DNA of 64,000 bases from Zhengitettix transpicula. Taxonomy: Eukaryota; Arthropoda; Insecta; Orthoptera; Tetrigidae. The stretch is from the NCBI GenBank assembly GCA_037074705.1, contig CM073591.1:160064532-160128531 (forward strand), written 5' to 3'. Positions 23,501 to 34,968 of the stretch are shown here, piece by piece; position 1 is the first letter of the stretch, and the number at the start of each line of letters is the position of its first letter. The notes beneath the pieces are model-generated. The model worked only from the letters and a program-made list of their open reading frames with translations. It did not search any database and was not told where the DNA came from. The position numbers were made by a program, and so were the translations under genes.

Positions 23501-24599
23501 GCATTAGCAGGAGCGACTATGCGCAAGAAAGGCAGTTTAAAGTCTTCGAAATGGAAGTAGAAATTAAATCAGTTGAACATAATATAACATAACATAATAA
23601 GAATTATAGAGGTTCTTAAAATTAAGAAAAATTAATTATTCCTAAATTTAATTATGTAGCACATACGCACGAACCGCCACTGGTCATTATAAATCTTATT
23701 TTGAAGTAGTTTATGTTTTCAAAACAAAAATAATATTCGTACACTTTGGATAATATAAAAAAATCATAATCAAAGGTTATTTTAAAAATCGCGACATTTA
23801 AGAGTAGACATATTTACGAAAATTTACCGCACGGCCCTGAATACAAGACTACTGCCATGCGTTTCTTGTTCAAAAAATTAACTTTATTTAAAATATGTAC
23901 CGAGGAAAAATATTTCCGTGCAATAAATATGCTAAATTATTCCGCTTTTAAAATTAGATGGTATTAGAAATATAGCATATTACCTGTCGGATTATAGAAT
24001 TGGTAACACTTTCTGTGTTGTAGGTTTATTATTTTAGAAAGTTATCCTCATAAAAATGGTTGCTTGGAGTGATGTAGCACTTGACTTCACAAAACCTCAC
24101 GAGTCGCCACTAGTCAAATCAGTGGATTTTTCGTACCAGTTATAAATTTGCAATAAAAAATAGGGGTACCTTTTTAATTATTTTATCTTTCCCATTCCCA
24201 AGAGGTTTTTGGTATCATTCAATGTCCTCTCTTGCGATGAACAAATTTCCTCTTTTCTCATGTTTTCGAGACATCTAAACGTCTTCAGATAATTCGGCCA
24301 CCCTGTATAAAAAGCAGCTATTCCTCTTATTAAAGTTTACGACTAATTTCTATATAAACTGCTGTCTCTAAATTATTTGAGTTTATTTTAAGTGACCCAA
24401 TGTTTTCTTATTTTGAATAAAATAAATGCTCAAATGCGTATGCTTTCAAATAACTTTAATATTCCACTAAATTTTATCAAAATGCCAAGTCCCTTAAAGT
24501 ATCAAAATAATTTGATACAGTATCTCAAAGTCAACTTCATGGGAAAATGAAATTCTATGACTTGCAGGAACAAGATATCATTCTCATTAAGTTATATTT
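20580..24599. other. No recognisable gene; CpG-denser at 21360-22030
   Basis: Short overlapping ORFs on both strands around 21562-21780 lie in slightly GC-richer DNA, which may include a promoter or unrecognised exon. 23335-23526 (-) is a 63-codon ORF without a family signal. Confidence 0.4.
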
Positions 24600-24900
24600 A
24601 TCCAATATTTATCACAAATAACTTTTTTATCTATATGTTAAGGGGTACCACAAGGTTCAGGATTGGCCCAATTTAATTATTAATGATATGTCCTTCAATA
24701 TTCTTGGTCCAAATTTTAAAGACTTCGTTTTTGCTGATACTTGTCTGCGTTAACACTAAGTGGATGATAAATTCCATATCATGAAATGTCTCAAATTATA
24801 TCCAACCAACTTGCTTTGCTTGCATTAGAATAAAATCCAAAATTCAAAACATGAAGTCTCCTGTTTTCAAGCACCATGTAGAAATATGACCTTGTAAAAT
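24600..24900 (+). pseudogene. LINE reverse transcriptase relic
   Basis: Plus-strand reading in two frames resembles a GVPQGS-type block (about 24640-24670) followed by LLINDMSFNILGPN and KDFVFAD (about 24680-24740), the palm region of non-LTR reverse transcriptases. Frameshifts and stops abound. Confidence 0.5.
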
Positions 24901-27900
24901 AATAAAAAATTATAGAAACTAGAGATAGAGAGTTGTGGGTTTACTATAAATTTAACCGGCGTCTTCAAACGGGGATGGGAAGGAGAAAATAAAATGTTTA
25001 CACTGATACTTCCTTTACCCTATGGTACAGTTCTGCGCCTCGCGCTGGTGAACCACACACCATTTATTTGGCATTGCAAATTACATAATTTAATAAAACT
25101 TCTATTTCTGATTCTTTGCCTGATAATAACTGAAAATAGTAGTAAAAAATTGAAATTATATTTCAAATCGAAAGGGAGCTTGGAATTCTATAATAAATTA
25201 ATTACTTTCAAGAGCAAGACAAAACGGCATTAATTAAATAAAATGATTGACATAGAATTAACAGAGTTTTTAAATTTTTTTTCCTTAAAAGCTGTCCAAA
25301 TTACTACAGAAAATGTACATAGCAAGAGATATTTACAACGCAGTTGATTCTTTGATTTGACAATTCTTATTCCAAATTGGCCTACAGAAACGCACTAAAA
25401 GCACTTTAAGACCAATAAATCTTTATTATTTAACATTGATTATCCTGTTATTCGTGAATCATCTACCTATTTCACATATTACTTTGTTTTATCAGCATAA
25501 ATTGGAAAGCATATAGTCAGTTTACTATAAATACAACCTTTTTTGTTTGTACGTTGGCTAACTTATTACGGAGGAGATTCAGAAAGATAAGACTATTTAA
25601 ATATTTTTTTCTTCTGATAAAACGATATTGATATAAGTGTACTGATGAGAAAATTCCCTATTACGTTCATTCATATAGATCGTAATTTTATGCCTGTGAA
25701 TATAAATGCCTCTAGTCTCATATTCATACAGGTTAGTTTCTGATTGGGCTTGGTTGCGCATGGTGTAAAATGTCTAAATATGTTTATTTATTGTCAAAAT
25801 GGATATTAATTTAAGTTCTTTTCAATTTGAGTTGAGATTGAAGTACTTCATGAAAGACAAGTCTTTTATCGTATCAAGCAAATTTATCGTATATAATGTT
25901 ACCAGAAAATCTGAAAAATAACACGAGTAAAAAATTAACCAATTATTTCTCATTTTCATCCTTTTTACTGCCCCGTTCCATGGATGAAGCTTGTTCAAAG
26001 CTTGTTCGTGATGAACCTTTACAAATTTCTGATAAAAATTGTTTCAATATACATTTCGTGTAGAAAACCTAGAATGAGGAAATTTTTATTATATAAAAAA
26101 AATATTTAAAGTGAACATTAGAATAATTTGAAATTTAACGTCCACAATTATTCAGTATTCAAACATATTAAACAAAACAACATAATTTTGATTGGCTCAA
26201 AGTAAAGTTTTTAGGTAAAGAACATACATAGATTCCAGCCTGATGAGTGAAATGTTTCATATTAGTACCAATGTTTTGGCCATTGATGTTAAAAGTGACA
26301 CTAATAATTTAAATAAAACTTAAGATACCTTATTATTGAAATAAAATTGATGTGTCAATAACAGTAATTTCGGGGCTACAATGTGTACAAACCACATGTT
26401 AGGAATTTTTTAATCTATATTTTCATACAACAAAGTATAAGTATCACCATAAATTATATTTATATATAATTTGGTTTGGTTAAAAATTATCAAGTGTGTA
26501 AGACTTTTTTCCTCTTTAAATTTTTTAGATAACTCTAACTTAATTGTAATTGTACACATGAAGAGGTCCCAATCAAGAATAAAACATTTTGTTTTTTCAA
26601 TATTATGTTTTAATTTGGTAATAAAATGTTTGTGACTAATAGGCTGGTGTGTTTTTACATAAAAATATATCAGATTATTATAATCGTTAAAAAGTGAAAT
26701 ATATGTTTCAGATGGTGAATATGTGGGGAAAAAAAAGGGATTAAGATAGCAGCATAATGACGTATGGTGTTAGATAGATATGAGTGCATCTATTCTCTGT
26801 TATCAACCTTCATAATCTTGCTTAACTAAGCCATCCTGCAACAAAGTCATTAGTGCTTGCTTGGAGTTCTTATGTGTTTTGTCAAATTGAAGTTTTGCCA
26901 AAAAAGAAACCAAAGTAAAATGCTCGGAATGAATTACCCAAGGAATTGAACGGAATTATTTCTATTACATTATCCAGAGCTGCCATTGAACTTTGTTTTT
27001 ATTATAAATAATGTGATTCAAGTGTCAATCAGCTGAAAAGTTGTATCTTGAATATATTTGGGATAAGTCGAACTAGTTGTTTAAGCTAGTTGCAGGAAAT
27101 ATTGCAGGTGGCAAGTAGTATTTCGTATTAATATGAAGTTGATTTACACAATTTATGACTCAAATTCTGGATGTAAAAGCCTGTGTTTGTTTATTATGTA
27201 TTCATCTAATAAGTAGATAACCATTGGGAGTAAACATTGAACTTCGACACATATAGCCATTTTTCAATCGAAGAAGGACCACACAAAGGTAGATGTTTCC
27301 TTTCAGCTTGGCCTACAGGCCCAAGTTAAAACTGTCAATGTCTCATAGATGGGAACTCATAATTATTTATAATTTTTTTATGTGAACACCAAAATCACAC
27401 TTTTTTTCATATTGAAATGAATTTTTAAAACATTAATCATTTGGTTCTGAAGAAGTCCCTTATATAATATCCAGTTTGGCAATCATAATTTGTTACAATT
27501 ATTTCACAAAATTGAGTCTCCTAATTAATTAAGTAAAATAGATCATATTACCTCTGCCATCCATCTAATCTTGACCAACTGTTAATAACTTTCAGTGTCT
27601 CATTTGTACAGATGTAATTTGCTTTAGTATTTCAATAAATTTCAGAATTGTTCAGAATATGCCTTAAAATCCAAAGCACATTATATTATTATATTTGTCA
27701 ATTATGAACAAAAAAATACAAAATTACTGCTTTATTTAGTCCTTTGCACGTATTGAACTAAATTACGTATATTTTCATGTGCATTAAGATTACAGTTGAC
27801 TTAATTGTTTTTATATTTCAAAATTTAAAGAATATTATATTTGCCTCCTGTTTAATTTTTGTTGTGTTCAAGCATTATTGTTTATTTTGCAAATATGTGG

Positions 27901-28237
27901 GCTGAATATTGTTAATCCTTCATTAATTTCTGTGGTATATTTAAATGAGATAATAAAATTATCAACTGATGTATTTCTATACATTTAGGTAGGTACGTCT
28001 GTTGAAACACATTTTTATTTATTATTTTCAGATAAGTGATTGATATGTCTACTGATTGTCAACCATAACAATATTGTAGTTATAATTAAATCAAAGAATG
28101 GAAATGATGCAAGAGAAATACTATGTTCTGTTTAAATAAATAAAAATATATGAGCAGATAAAGTTACTTGACTAAAATAAATTGTCATTTCACTGTGTTA
28201 TAAATATGTTGTATAAAAATTTCATCTTTAATTTCAG
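24901..28237. other. No exon recognised upstream of ZNF exon
   Basis: AT-rich sequence without a recognised gene. Upstream exons of the zinc-finger gene are expected in this direction, but none was identified. Confidence 0.45.
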
Positions 28238-29122
28238 GAATCAAACATTTTTATGAGGATTTCTAATATGGAAGAATTTGGTGATGCTTACATTAATTTA
28301 AAATCTATGAAGAAAAATAGAAATGGTCATAATTTATACCAGTGTGTTGAGTGTGACGTAATATTCACGTATCCAAGTATTTTGACTAAGCACATGAGGA
28401 TTCACACAGGTGAGAAACCATTCATATGCATTGAATGCGATAAGACATTCTCACAATCAAGTAATTTGTACACTCATATGCGGATTCACACAGGTGAAAA
28501 GCCATACAAATGTGTTGAGTGTGATAAATCCTTCACAGAATCAACTGCTTTAACAAAACACAAGAGGATTCACACTGGTGCAAAGCCATACAAATGTTCT
28601 GGATGTGATAAAACATTCTCTGACCTAAGTAATTTAAAGAATCACACAAGGATTCACACTGGAGAAAAGCCATTTATTTGTATTGAGTGTAATAAGACAT
28701 TCTCACAAATGAGTTATTTAATTATGCACATGAGGATTCACACTGGTGTAAAACCATATAAATGTACTGGTTGTGATACAACATTCTCAGACCTAAGTAC
28801 TTTCAAAAGGCATATGAGGACTCACACTGGAGAAAAGCCATACAAATGTACTGGATGTGATAAAACATTTTCAGACCTAAGTACTTTCAAAAGGCATATG
28901 AGGATTCACACTGGAGAAAAGCCTTTCAAATGTGTTGAGTGTTTTAAAACATTTACAGTATCAAGTAATTTTAAAGTCCACATGAGAATTCACACTGGAG
29001 AAAAGCCATACAAATGTCTTAAGTGTGGCAAAGCATTTACTCAATCAAATACTTTAAAATCTCACTTAAGAATTCATGATAAAGAAAGACATACAGCTGA
29101 CAAAAGTATGGTAGGTCATTAA
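28238..29122 (+). CDS. C2H2 zinc-finger protein, nine fingers
   Basis: The exon follows a good acceptor (CTTTAATTTCAG ending at 28237) and is open in phase 0 from 28238. The first in-frame ATG is 28253, giving 289 residues to the stop at 29122. Nine complete C2H2 fingers lie at residues 29-51, 57-79, 85-107, 113-135, 141-163, 169-191, 197-219, 225-247 and 253-275, each 23 residues with 5-residue linkers. Most linkers are TGEKP; those after fingers 3 and 5 are TGAKP and TGVKP. Such tandem fingers bind DNA in the nucleus. Fingers 6 and 7 are nearly identical (28757-28909), indicating recent duplication. No ZAD, BTB or other effector domain is in this exon, so an upstream exon may supply one, or the ATG at 28253 is used. 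Confidence 0.9.
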   Translation, partial: ESNIFMRISNMEEFGDAYINLKSMKKNRNGHNLYQCVECDVIFTYPSILTKHMRIHTGEKPFICIECDKTFSQSSNLYTHMRIHTGEKPYKCVECDKSFTESTALTKHKRIHTGAKPYKCSGCDKTFSDLSNLKNHTRIHTGEKPFICIECNKTFSQMSYLIMHMRIHTGVKPYKCTGCDTTFSDLSTFKRHMRTHTGEKPYKCTGCDKTFSDLSTFKRHMRIHTGEKPFKCVECFKTFTVSSNFKVHMRIHTGEKPYKCLKCGKAFTQSNTLKSHLRIHDKERHTADKSMVGH

Positions 29123-29289
29123 ACAAAATGAACTGAAAAAGTCAATATTTTCTCGTTTGAAGTTATTTTCAGGTGAATAGGATGTAAATATTACATCTGT
29201 CTACAATGTGTAGAAATTCAGTACAATAATGCATTTAAACTATGAAAGTTAGTGGTAAAATTAAATTTCTATATAACTCAGATGTGAGT

Positions 29290-29545
29290 TAAAATATATT
29301 AAGATTTCATAGTGTCAAGCAATTTTAATGTCATAACTGAGATTCTAAGATGCTTTGAGTATGATGAAAATTTCTTTATCATATAACAAAAGAAACCAAG
29401 ATTTGCACCAGAGAAAAGCTATGTTTTCAAAGTATCGTAGGTATTAGCACTGGTCATACAAACAGCATAAATGTATTTATTACAGCATTAACTCACTTAA
29501 ATACTAAAATATCCCACATAATAATTCATTTTTCAATTTCATTGT
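29290..29545 (+). pseudogene. Decayed extra zinc fingers
   Basis: After the stop the DNA still resembles finger-coding sequence. 29305-29345 matches the segment coding the helix of finger 8 (TCAAGCAATTTTAA against TCAAGTAATTTTAA). 29480-29530 matches the finger 9 segment (GCATTAACTCACTTAAATAC, then TCCCACATAATAATTCAT). CACCAGAGAAAAGC (29408-29421) resembles an HTGEKP linker. Frame is lost throughout. Confidence 0.7.
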
Positions 29546-30019
29546 TACAATGAAAAACATTTTTTGTTATTAATTAAATTTAGATAAAAATAAATTCTTA
29601 AGTTCTTGTATCTTGCATATAGTGACAAAAATATTAATTGTTTTGGATTTGTGTACTGTAATATTGTTAGTATTTTTAATAATTTATGTTATTGTTAAAT
29701 GTTCTAAATTAAATTATGATTAATATACCTAAAAAATTGTCATGTAAGAATAACCAATCACTTTCAAGCACAAATTAACCTTATATCTTATAGTCAGAAA
29801 ACACAATACATATTATATTTGCAGTTTTGATTATATTGAATATAAATTAACTTAAAAACACTAGAGAACCAGAATTTTGCCAATTAAATTATTTCACTAC
29901 ATTTTATTAACTAAAAATAGTACACAAAGGCACCAGAAAGAATCTAATGTGTGAGTGTGTGTGTATATATATATTCTCTTTCCTCAAGATCACATTTATT
30001 TTTGACAATGTCGTATCCT
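29546..30019. other. 3' flank of zinc-finger gene
   Basis: AT-rich, no ORF of note; contains a short TG/TA microsatellite near 29950-29975. Confidence 0.4.
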
Positions 30020-30300
30020 TCCTCATATTGTTATATATGTAACACTTAAGGGAAATGTGACAAGGTTCAAATTAAATAACAAATTTGGATAGGAAAGAGA
30101 GGCAGCGATGCCAAATTACCTGAAATCAAAAGTTGGTCCATTCTGCCATAGGTGTAAGTTCAAATTTTTAAGGATCTAAGCCTCCATCAGGAAGAAAATT
30201 CTGAACTGCATCCCAGCCGAGTACAAATTCGTACCACATATGCCAGACTAGACCATATATTAATATCAGTTAAACCTCTTTCCTATACAAGTGTGTTATA
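30020..30300. repeat. PLE-type terminal repeat with hammerhead-like remnant
   Basis: Shares AGTTGGTCCA, CAAATTTTTAAGGATC and TGCCAGACTAGACCA with 14165-14510. On the minus strand CTGATGG (30190-30184) is followed by a weak hairpin and AAAA, so the core is decayed. Confidence 0.6.
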
Positions 30301-31750
30301 AATGTAAGTACATATATATCAAGTATACATTGTCATAATACTACCACTCTTATATGAAAAGTGTAATTACAATCAAATGTATTGTATATGTTTACACAAT
30401 ATTTATTGAATAGAAATTTTTAAACTCAGAGTAACATTGCACTTGAAGTACAAAATCACAAAGTTACTCGACTATTTTAGTTTGAAATTTATTCTATTCT
30501 TGAGCCTTATCCTCTTCATCAGAAACTTATGGTACACTGGTTATATCTGGAATATGTGTGGCTGGTCTTCATTTTCTATATTTGGTTGCTTTCGACAGTC
30601 TCCCAATTCAGCATTTCATTTTTTTATCAAGTTTTTGTGCAAATTTCCTGTTATTGATTGATGTGACATAGAGCTTATAATTTAATTTCACCGGGAAGTG
30701 AAGTTGCCCAAATTTGCACTTGTGTTTATTGCCCAAATTTTAGTGTACTTGTAAACCTAATTGTCATTCTCTCCTTGTTTATGTTAAGTTGACTGAAACT
30801 TGATTGAATGTGAAAATTGGAACCTACTTTCTTGAATATTGATCATTACTGTTAGTCATTTTGATGTTTCTTTGTGTAATCCCAAAGTAATAAATTTTCA
30901 AATTGTACCTGCTGCTCTATACAATTGGTAAAGTCCACAACTTCTGAGAATTTATCCTGTGAAATAAGTTGACAACCAATTCTGAATGATAATGGGTGTG
31001 GTTCAGTTTCCACAAATTATTTCAATTTCACAACTACCAAAAATTATGTTCTGCATTATCAAAGTGGATGCACTGGTTACTTCTAGTTCTAAAGAAGGGC
31101 AGATACAGGTGAAGTGTTTTTACTTATGAACCATCATGAGGAAAATGTTTATTTAATATATTTTTGTGTTACTTCATTTTTGGACATTGCAGTACCGTGA
31201 CCGACACGTAATGAAAATGGCAAGGTAAATAATATTCTTGTAGAAATATAAAGGGTACTGTTCATATTGGTCCTGCGCACGTTCTTTCCAGTTCTTAATG
31301 TCGACAATCCAGATTATTTTCCGACGATATATATATTTTTTTATCTCAGCCGCATGTTTTTTTAATTTTTTATTTTTATAGTAAGCATTCATTTTTTCCT
31401 GTATACAAATTGATACGGTTGCATCAGAAACACAAATAACGATAGAAATGATTGTATTAGGTCAATACAAGGGACGTGTCAGTGGCTTGTCTCGTCCGTG
31501 TTCCACGTGTACTCAAAGATACGATAAGAGCAGCGTCTCTTGCGGATAAATGTTATCTGACGATGAAGATGATGTAATTGTAGATTTGCTTTATTTAGGA
31601 AAAATACAAGGGAAAAGGTGTTGCTGGGGGCATTATTTGTGATAGAGGAAAGGGCTAATTAATGATGTATTTAACGTAATGAGAGAACTCGACATCTATT
31701 CTGAATGTTTTCAGAATTTTTACAGTATCTGCCATGAACGTTTTAATTGT
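30301..31750. other. No recognisable gene
   Basis: Only short unrecognised ORFs (30437-30661 +, 31174-31392 -). The last part flanks the copia LTR. Confidence 0.4.
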
Positions 31751-31972
31751 TATTCGGTTGTAATTAGTAGAACTGGATGGGTATGATTTGTGAGGAACAT
31801 CACACTTGTAGAAGCACAAAATACATTCGTTTATTCTGATTAACGTACACACATATTGTTCAAAACGTTAACACACTCTAGTAGCAGTAACTAACACTAC
31901 GTTAACATTTATCAATGCCGTCTAGTGGCAGTTATTGCATCTCATTACAATAAATATTTTTATCAACTAACA
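31751..31972 (-). repeat. Copia 3' LTR
   Basis: Direct repeat of 32864-33079 with scattered substitutions and a few small indels, so the insertion is not recent. The polypurine tract adjoins it at 31973-31982. Confidence 0.85.
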
Positions 31973-32075
31973 CTCCCCCTTAATGAGATGCCCAATCCTA
32001 TACTGTTTGCATGGTTTAAGGTCTTCTTCCCATTTAGAGGTTTCGTTAGTAGATCAGCATGGTTCTCGTTTGATT

Positions 32076-32648
32076 TCACATAATGGAACTGTAGGATTCC
32101 ACCTTCTCTCGGAGAAAGAAATGTCGCACGTCTATGTGCTTGCTACTTTCTGATACCACTTGGTTGTTTGCAAGAGCAATTGAACCCGGGTTGTCGGTGT
32201 GTATTTCTTGAGGAAGAGTCACAAACTCTGATGCTCCAACTTCATTTAGGAACTCTTCCAGCCGTAGTACTTCTTTTGCTGCCTCATACATGGAAATATA
32301 TACTGCTTGCACAGTTGCGAGGGCTGTTGTCTCCTGCTTCTTACTTCTCCAAGACACTGCTCCCCCTGCTAGAAGTGCCACGTAACCACTGTATGATTTT
32401 CTGTCCGTCCTGTCACTTGCCCAGTCTGCATCACAAAATACTTGAATCCTTTTTCCACTGGGTTTATACGTAAGTGCATAATCTTCGGTCTTATTTAGGT
32501 ATCGAAGATAATGGCGAACACCAGTCCAGTGCTCCCAAATGGGTTTTTCATTGAATTGACTCAAGTAGGCAGCAGCGTGAGCGATGTCTGGTCTTGTACC
32601 ATTTGCAATATATAGCAGGCTCCCCACAGCTTCACGGTAGGCAGCCAT
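32076..32648 (-). pseudogene. Copia pol fragment: RT end and RNase H
   Basis: This open frame of 190 codons covers the RT tail (GSLLYIANGTRPDIAHA) and the RNase H domain of Ty1/copia pol. The first catalytic Asp is present in VFCDADWASD and the later one in IHTDN. The central catalytic Glu block, normally STEAEY, reads ATVQAVY, so RNase H should be inactive. The ATG at 32648 is internal to the original polyprotein: coding sequence continues upstream for about 37 bp to 32685, where the hairpin junction ends it. Confidence 0.9.
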
Positions 32649-32776
32649 TACGCCTAACCTTTCTCCATGTTCGTTTAGTGCAAAGGCGGAAGATCAACTG
32701 GAATATATTTTGAACTGTGTATTCCAGTTGACTTTGCACTAAACGAACATGGAGAGAGGTTAGGCGTAATGGCTGT
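32641..32776. repeat. Long hairpin at the copia deletion junction
   Basis: Outer arms 32641-32685 and 32732-32776 are inverted copies of 45 bp with two mismatches. Inner arms TCAACTGGAATA (32694-32705) and TATTCCAGTTGA (32720-32731) are perfect. An 8-nt bulge separates them on the left, and the loop is 14 nt. The left arm is coding copia sequence; the right arm is its inverted duplicate. Confidence 0.95.
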
Positions 32777-32863
32777 CTCCTCAACTTTTCAAACTTTTAC
32801 AATGTTCACTCTTTCAGTCTACACTTCTAGTCTTCCTGGCGTAGTCCTGGGCCCATAACCTGG

Positions 32864-33079
32864 TATTCGGTTGTAATTAGTGGAACTGGATGGCTATGAT
32901 TTGTGAGGAACATCACACTTGTAGAAGCTCAAAATACATTCGTTTATTCTGATTAACGTACACCCATATTGTTCAAAACCTTAACACACACTAGTAACTA
33001 ACACTATTTTAACATTTATCAATGCAATCTAATGGCAGTTATTGCATGTCATTACAATAAATATTTTTATCAACTAACA
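32864..33079 (-). repeat. Copia 5' LTR
   Basis: Matches 31751-31972. Its sense 3' edge is followed by the primer-binding site at about 32861-32847. Confidence 0.85.
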
Positions 33080-34968
33080 TTAGTAAAGTAAAGTGAAGCA
33101 GAGTCTTCAAAAGAAAGCAACGAATTCGGGAGAACCTGTTTTGTTTGCCCAGAAGAAAAACTTGTGATAACCCGGAAGTAAATGAGGAAAATGTTCACGG
33201 TTTTTTTTAAAAAAAAATATTTATTATGTGATTGCGTACCAAAAATTTTGTTACCCGTATACAATTTTCTTTAATAACTCCAGTTCAATTACCGTTTTAT
33301 GCAAATGTATGCAGCTAAATCGACGATCCGGGTTTGGTTTCCGTTTCAGAAGGATTCATTGCTGAGAATTGTATGAGGTACTGGGTTCTACAGTTAACTC
33401 GCACAAATTCAAAATACCATTTTGAATTTTATTTTTTTGTCTATACGACACAAACTTTATGTCGGGTAAAATACTTTGCAAAATGAGAGATCAGGATCAG
33501 GCGGTTCATTGCTGGTGTTTGTGTTTTCCAAGAGTTGTGGTTTTTTCTGAAAATATTTGAATACTTGTTTATTGACGTCATATATATCATTTTTCTTCCT
33601 GCAGCCATTCGCTTTGAAATATGTTGATTTATCAGTGATTATTTTGTAATTATTATTCATGTGTAATACACACTGTAAAGCACTGCGATGATGCCATTAA
33701 AGAAGACGATATGGGTGAATTTTAATACCAATTATTCTCGACTTCTTCTTCGACGTCAACAGCTTCAATTGTTGCTGTACTTTTGCTCTCGTCGTAATTT
33801 GTCTCCCCGTCATTATTATTACTTAGTTTTTAGTGACTTTATAAATTAGTCTAAAAAGTGAAGGTGTGGTGCTAAGTAATAGGCCTATATCTCGATTCGT
33901 TTTTTAATTTTCCGTCTCGTATATATTTTTCCATCGTTCCTCGAACTCTGAGACTCAATCAGAAAAGTAAAAGCAATCGTATAAATACTTGCGTCAATTA
34001 CAGTAATTCGATTTTTTCAGGTATTTTGCTACTGATGTTCTTTAGAAGCACTGTCTTATTACTTTGTGAAAGAACATTCTACAATACAAAAAATAGTCCA
34101 TCATGCATCACAAGTGATATGGGAGAAATAGCAGAATGTTACTACATGCTATGGTATCTACCAAACTGTGTCGTTGGTATAGATGGTATCGATCGTTACG
34201 ATCAAAGACATTGCGAGTGATTTGATGCATTTGGTTCCGGTTTCGCGTCTTCTTTAAAATTTAAAAAAAACGAAATGGTTTTAACTATTTGTTCTTGATA
34301 TTTGACATTCTATTTCTCTTCTATTCTAAATTTTGTATACTCATGAGTAATTTGTTTTAATAGATTATTATAATATGTTATCATTTGACAACCAAGGGAG
34401 CGATCCAATATCAGAAGTAAAGAATTCATTGAATGTTTCTCTAACATAAAATGCATCTGTCGTTGTGTTACCTCCTTTAAATGTAATTTTTTTACTGTTT
34501 TATCCAAATTCTGAGCCAATTTTAATCCTTTTTTTTTAAAAAAAAGTATAACAGTTCAGTAACCAGTTGAACCAAATTATGATCCGTACATATTTCCGTA
34601 CAACAGTGCACTAATTAAACAGCTATAATAAATCGAATTTTATTGGAATACTGCAAACAAGCGTACCTCCGAATTCTGTAATATACTCCTTGAGTATTGT
34701 AGTCCATATAATTTTCCTTCAGACTTCACATATTACGAATCCTCACTTGAAACTATTTACAATGCAGATATAAACAAATAATCGCTTAATAATAGCTATT
34801 AAAATGGCGAGGAAAATTAACTTCACAAATTAATTTTTACAAAGAATCTTAAAGTATTTCATAAATTTTAGCTCATAGTCAATAATAACTCCTAGGTATT
34901 TTAAAGATTTTACCCACTCTGTCACCTTTTCTTCAACAACAATATCACAATCTTTCAATTTCTTCACT
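33080..34968. other. No recognisable gene
   Basis: Short ORFs only (33457-33660 -, 34026-34220 +, 34310-34519 -). Two T8A9/T9A8 palindromic tracts are at 33201-33217 and 34529-34545. Confidence 0.45.

Larger units (their letters stand above)
31751..33079 (-). mobile_element. Copia-type LTR retrotransposon, internally deleted
   Basis: Two direct LTRs of about 220 bp (31751-31972 and about 32864-33079) read TGTTAGTTGATAAAAATATT on the minus strand. Just inside the 5' LTR is a primer-binding site GGTTATGGGCCCAG (minus strand, about 32847-32861), as in insect copia. Just inside the 3' LTR is a purine tract AAGGGGGAG (31973-31982). The interior is only about 0.9 kb and keeps the RNase H end of pol, so gag, integrase and most of RT are gone. 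A long hairpin (32641-32776) replaces the missing part. No clear 5-bp target duplication was seen. Confidence 0.9.

Noticed and set aside
28253..28340. An effector domain (ZAD/KRAB/BTB) before the fingers
   Set aside because: The 28 residues before finger 1 have no cysteine pattern or helix signature of these domains.
32168..32473. 101-codon plus-strand ORF
   Set aside because: Antisense shadow of the copia RNase H frame.
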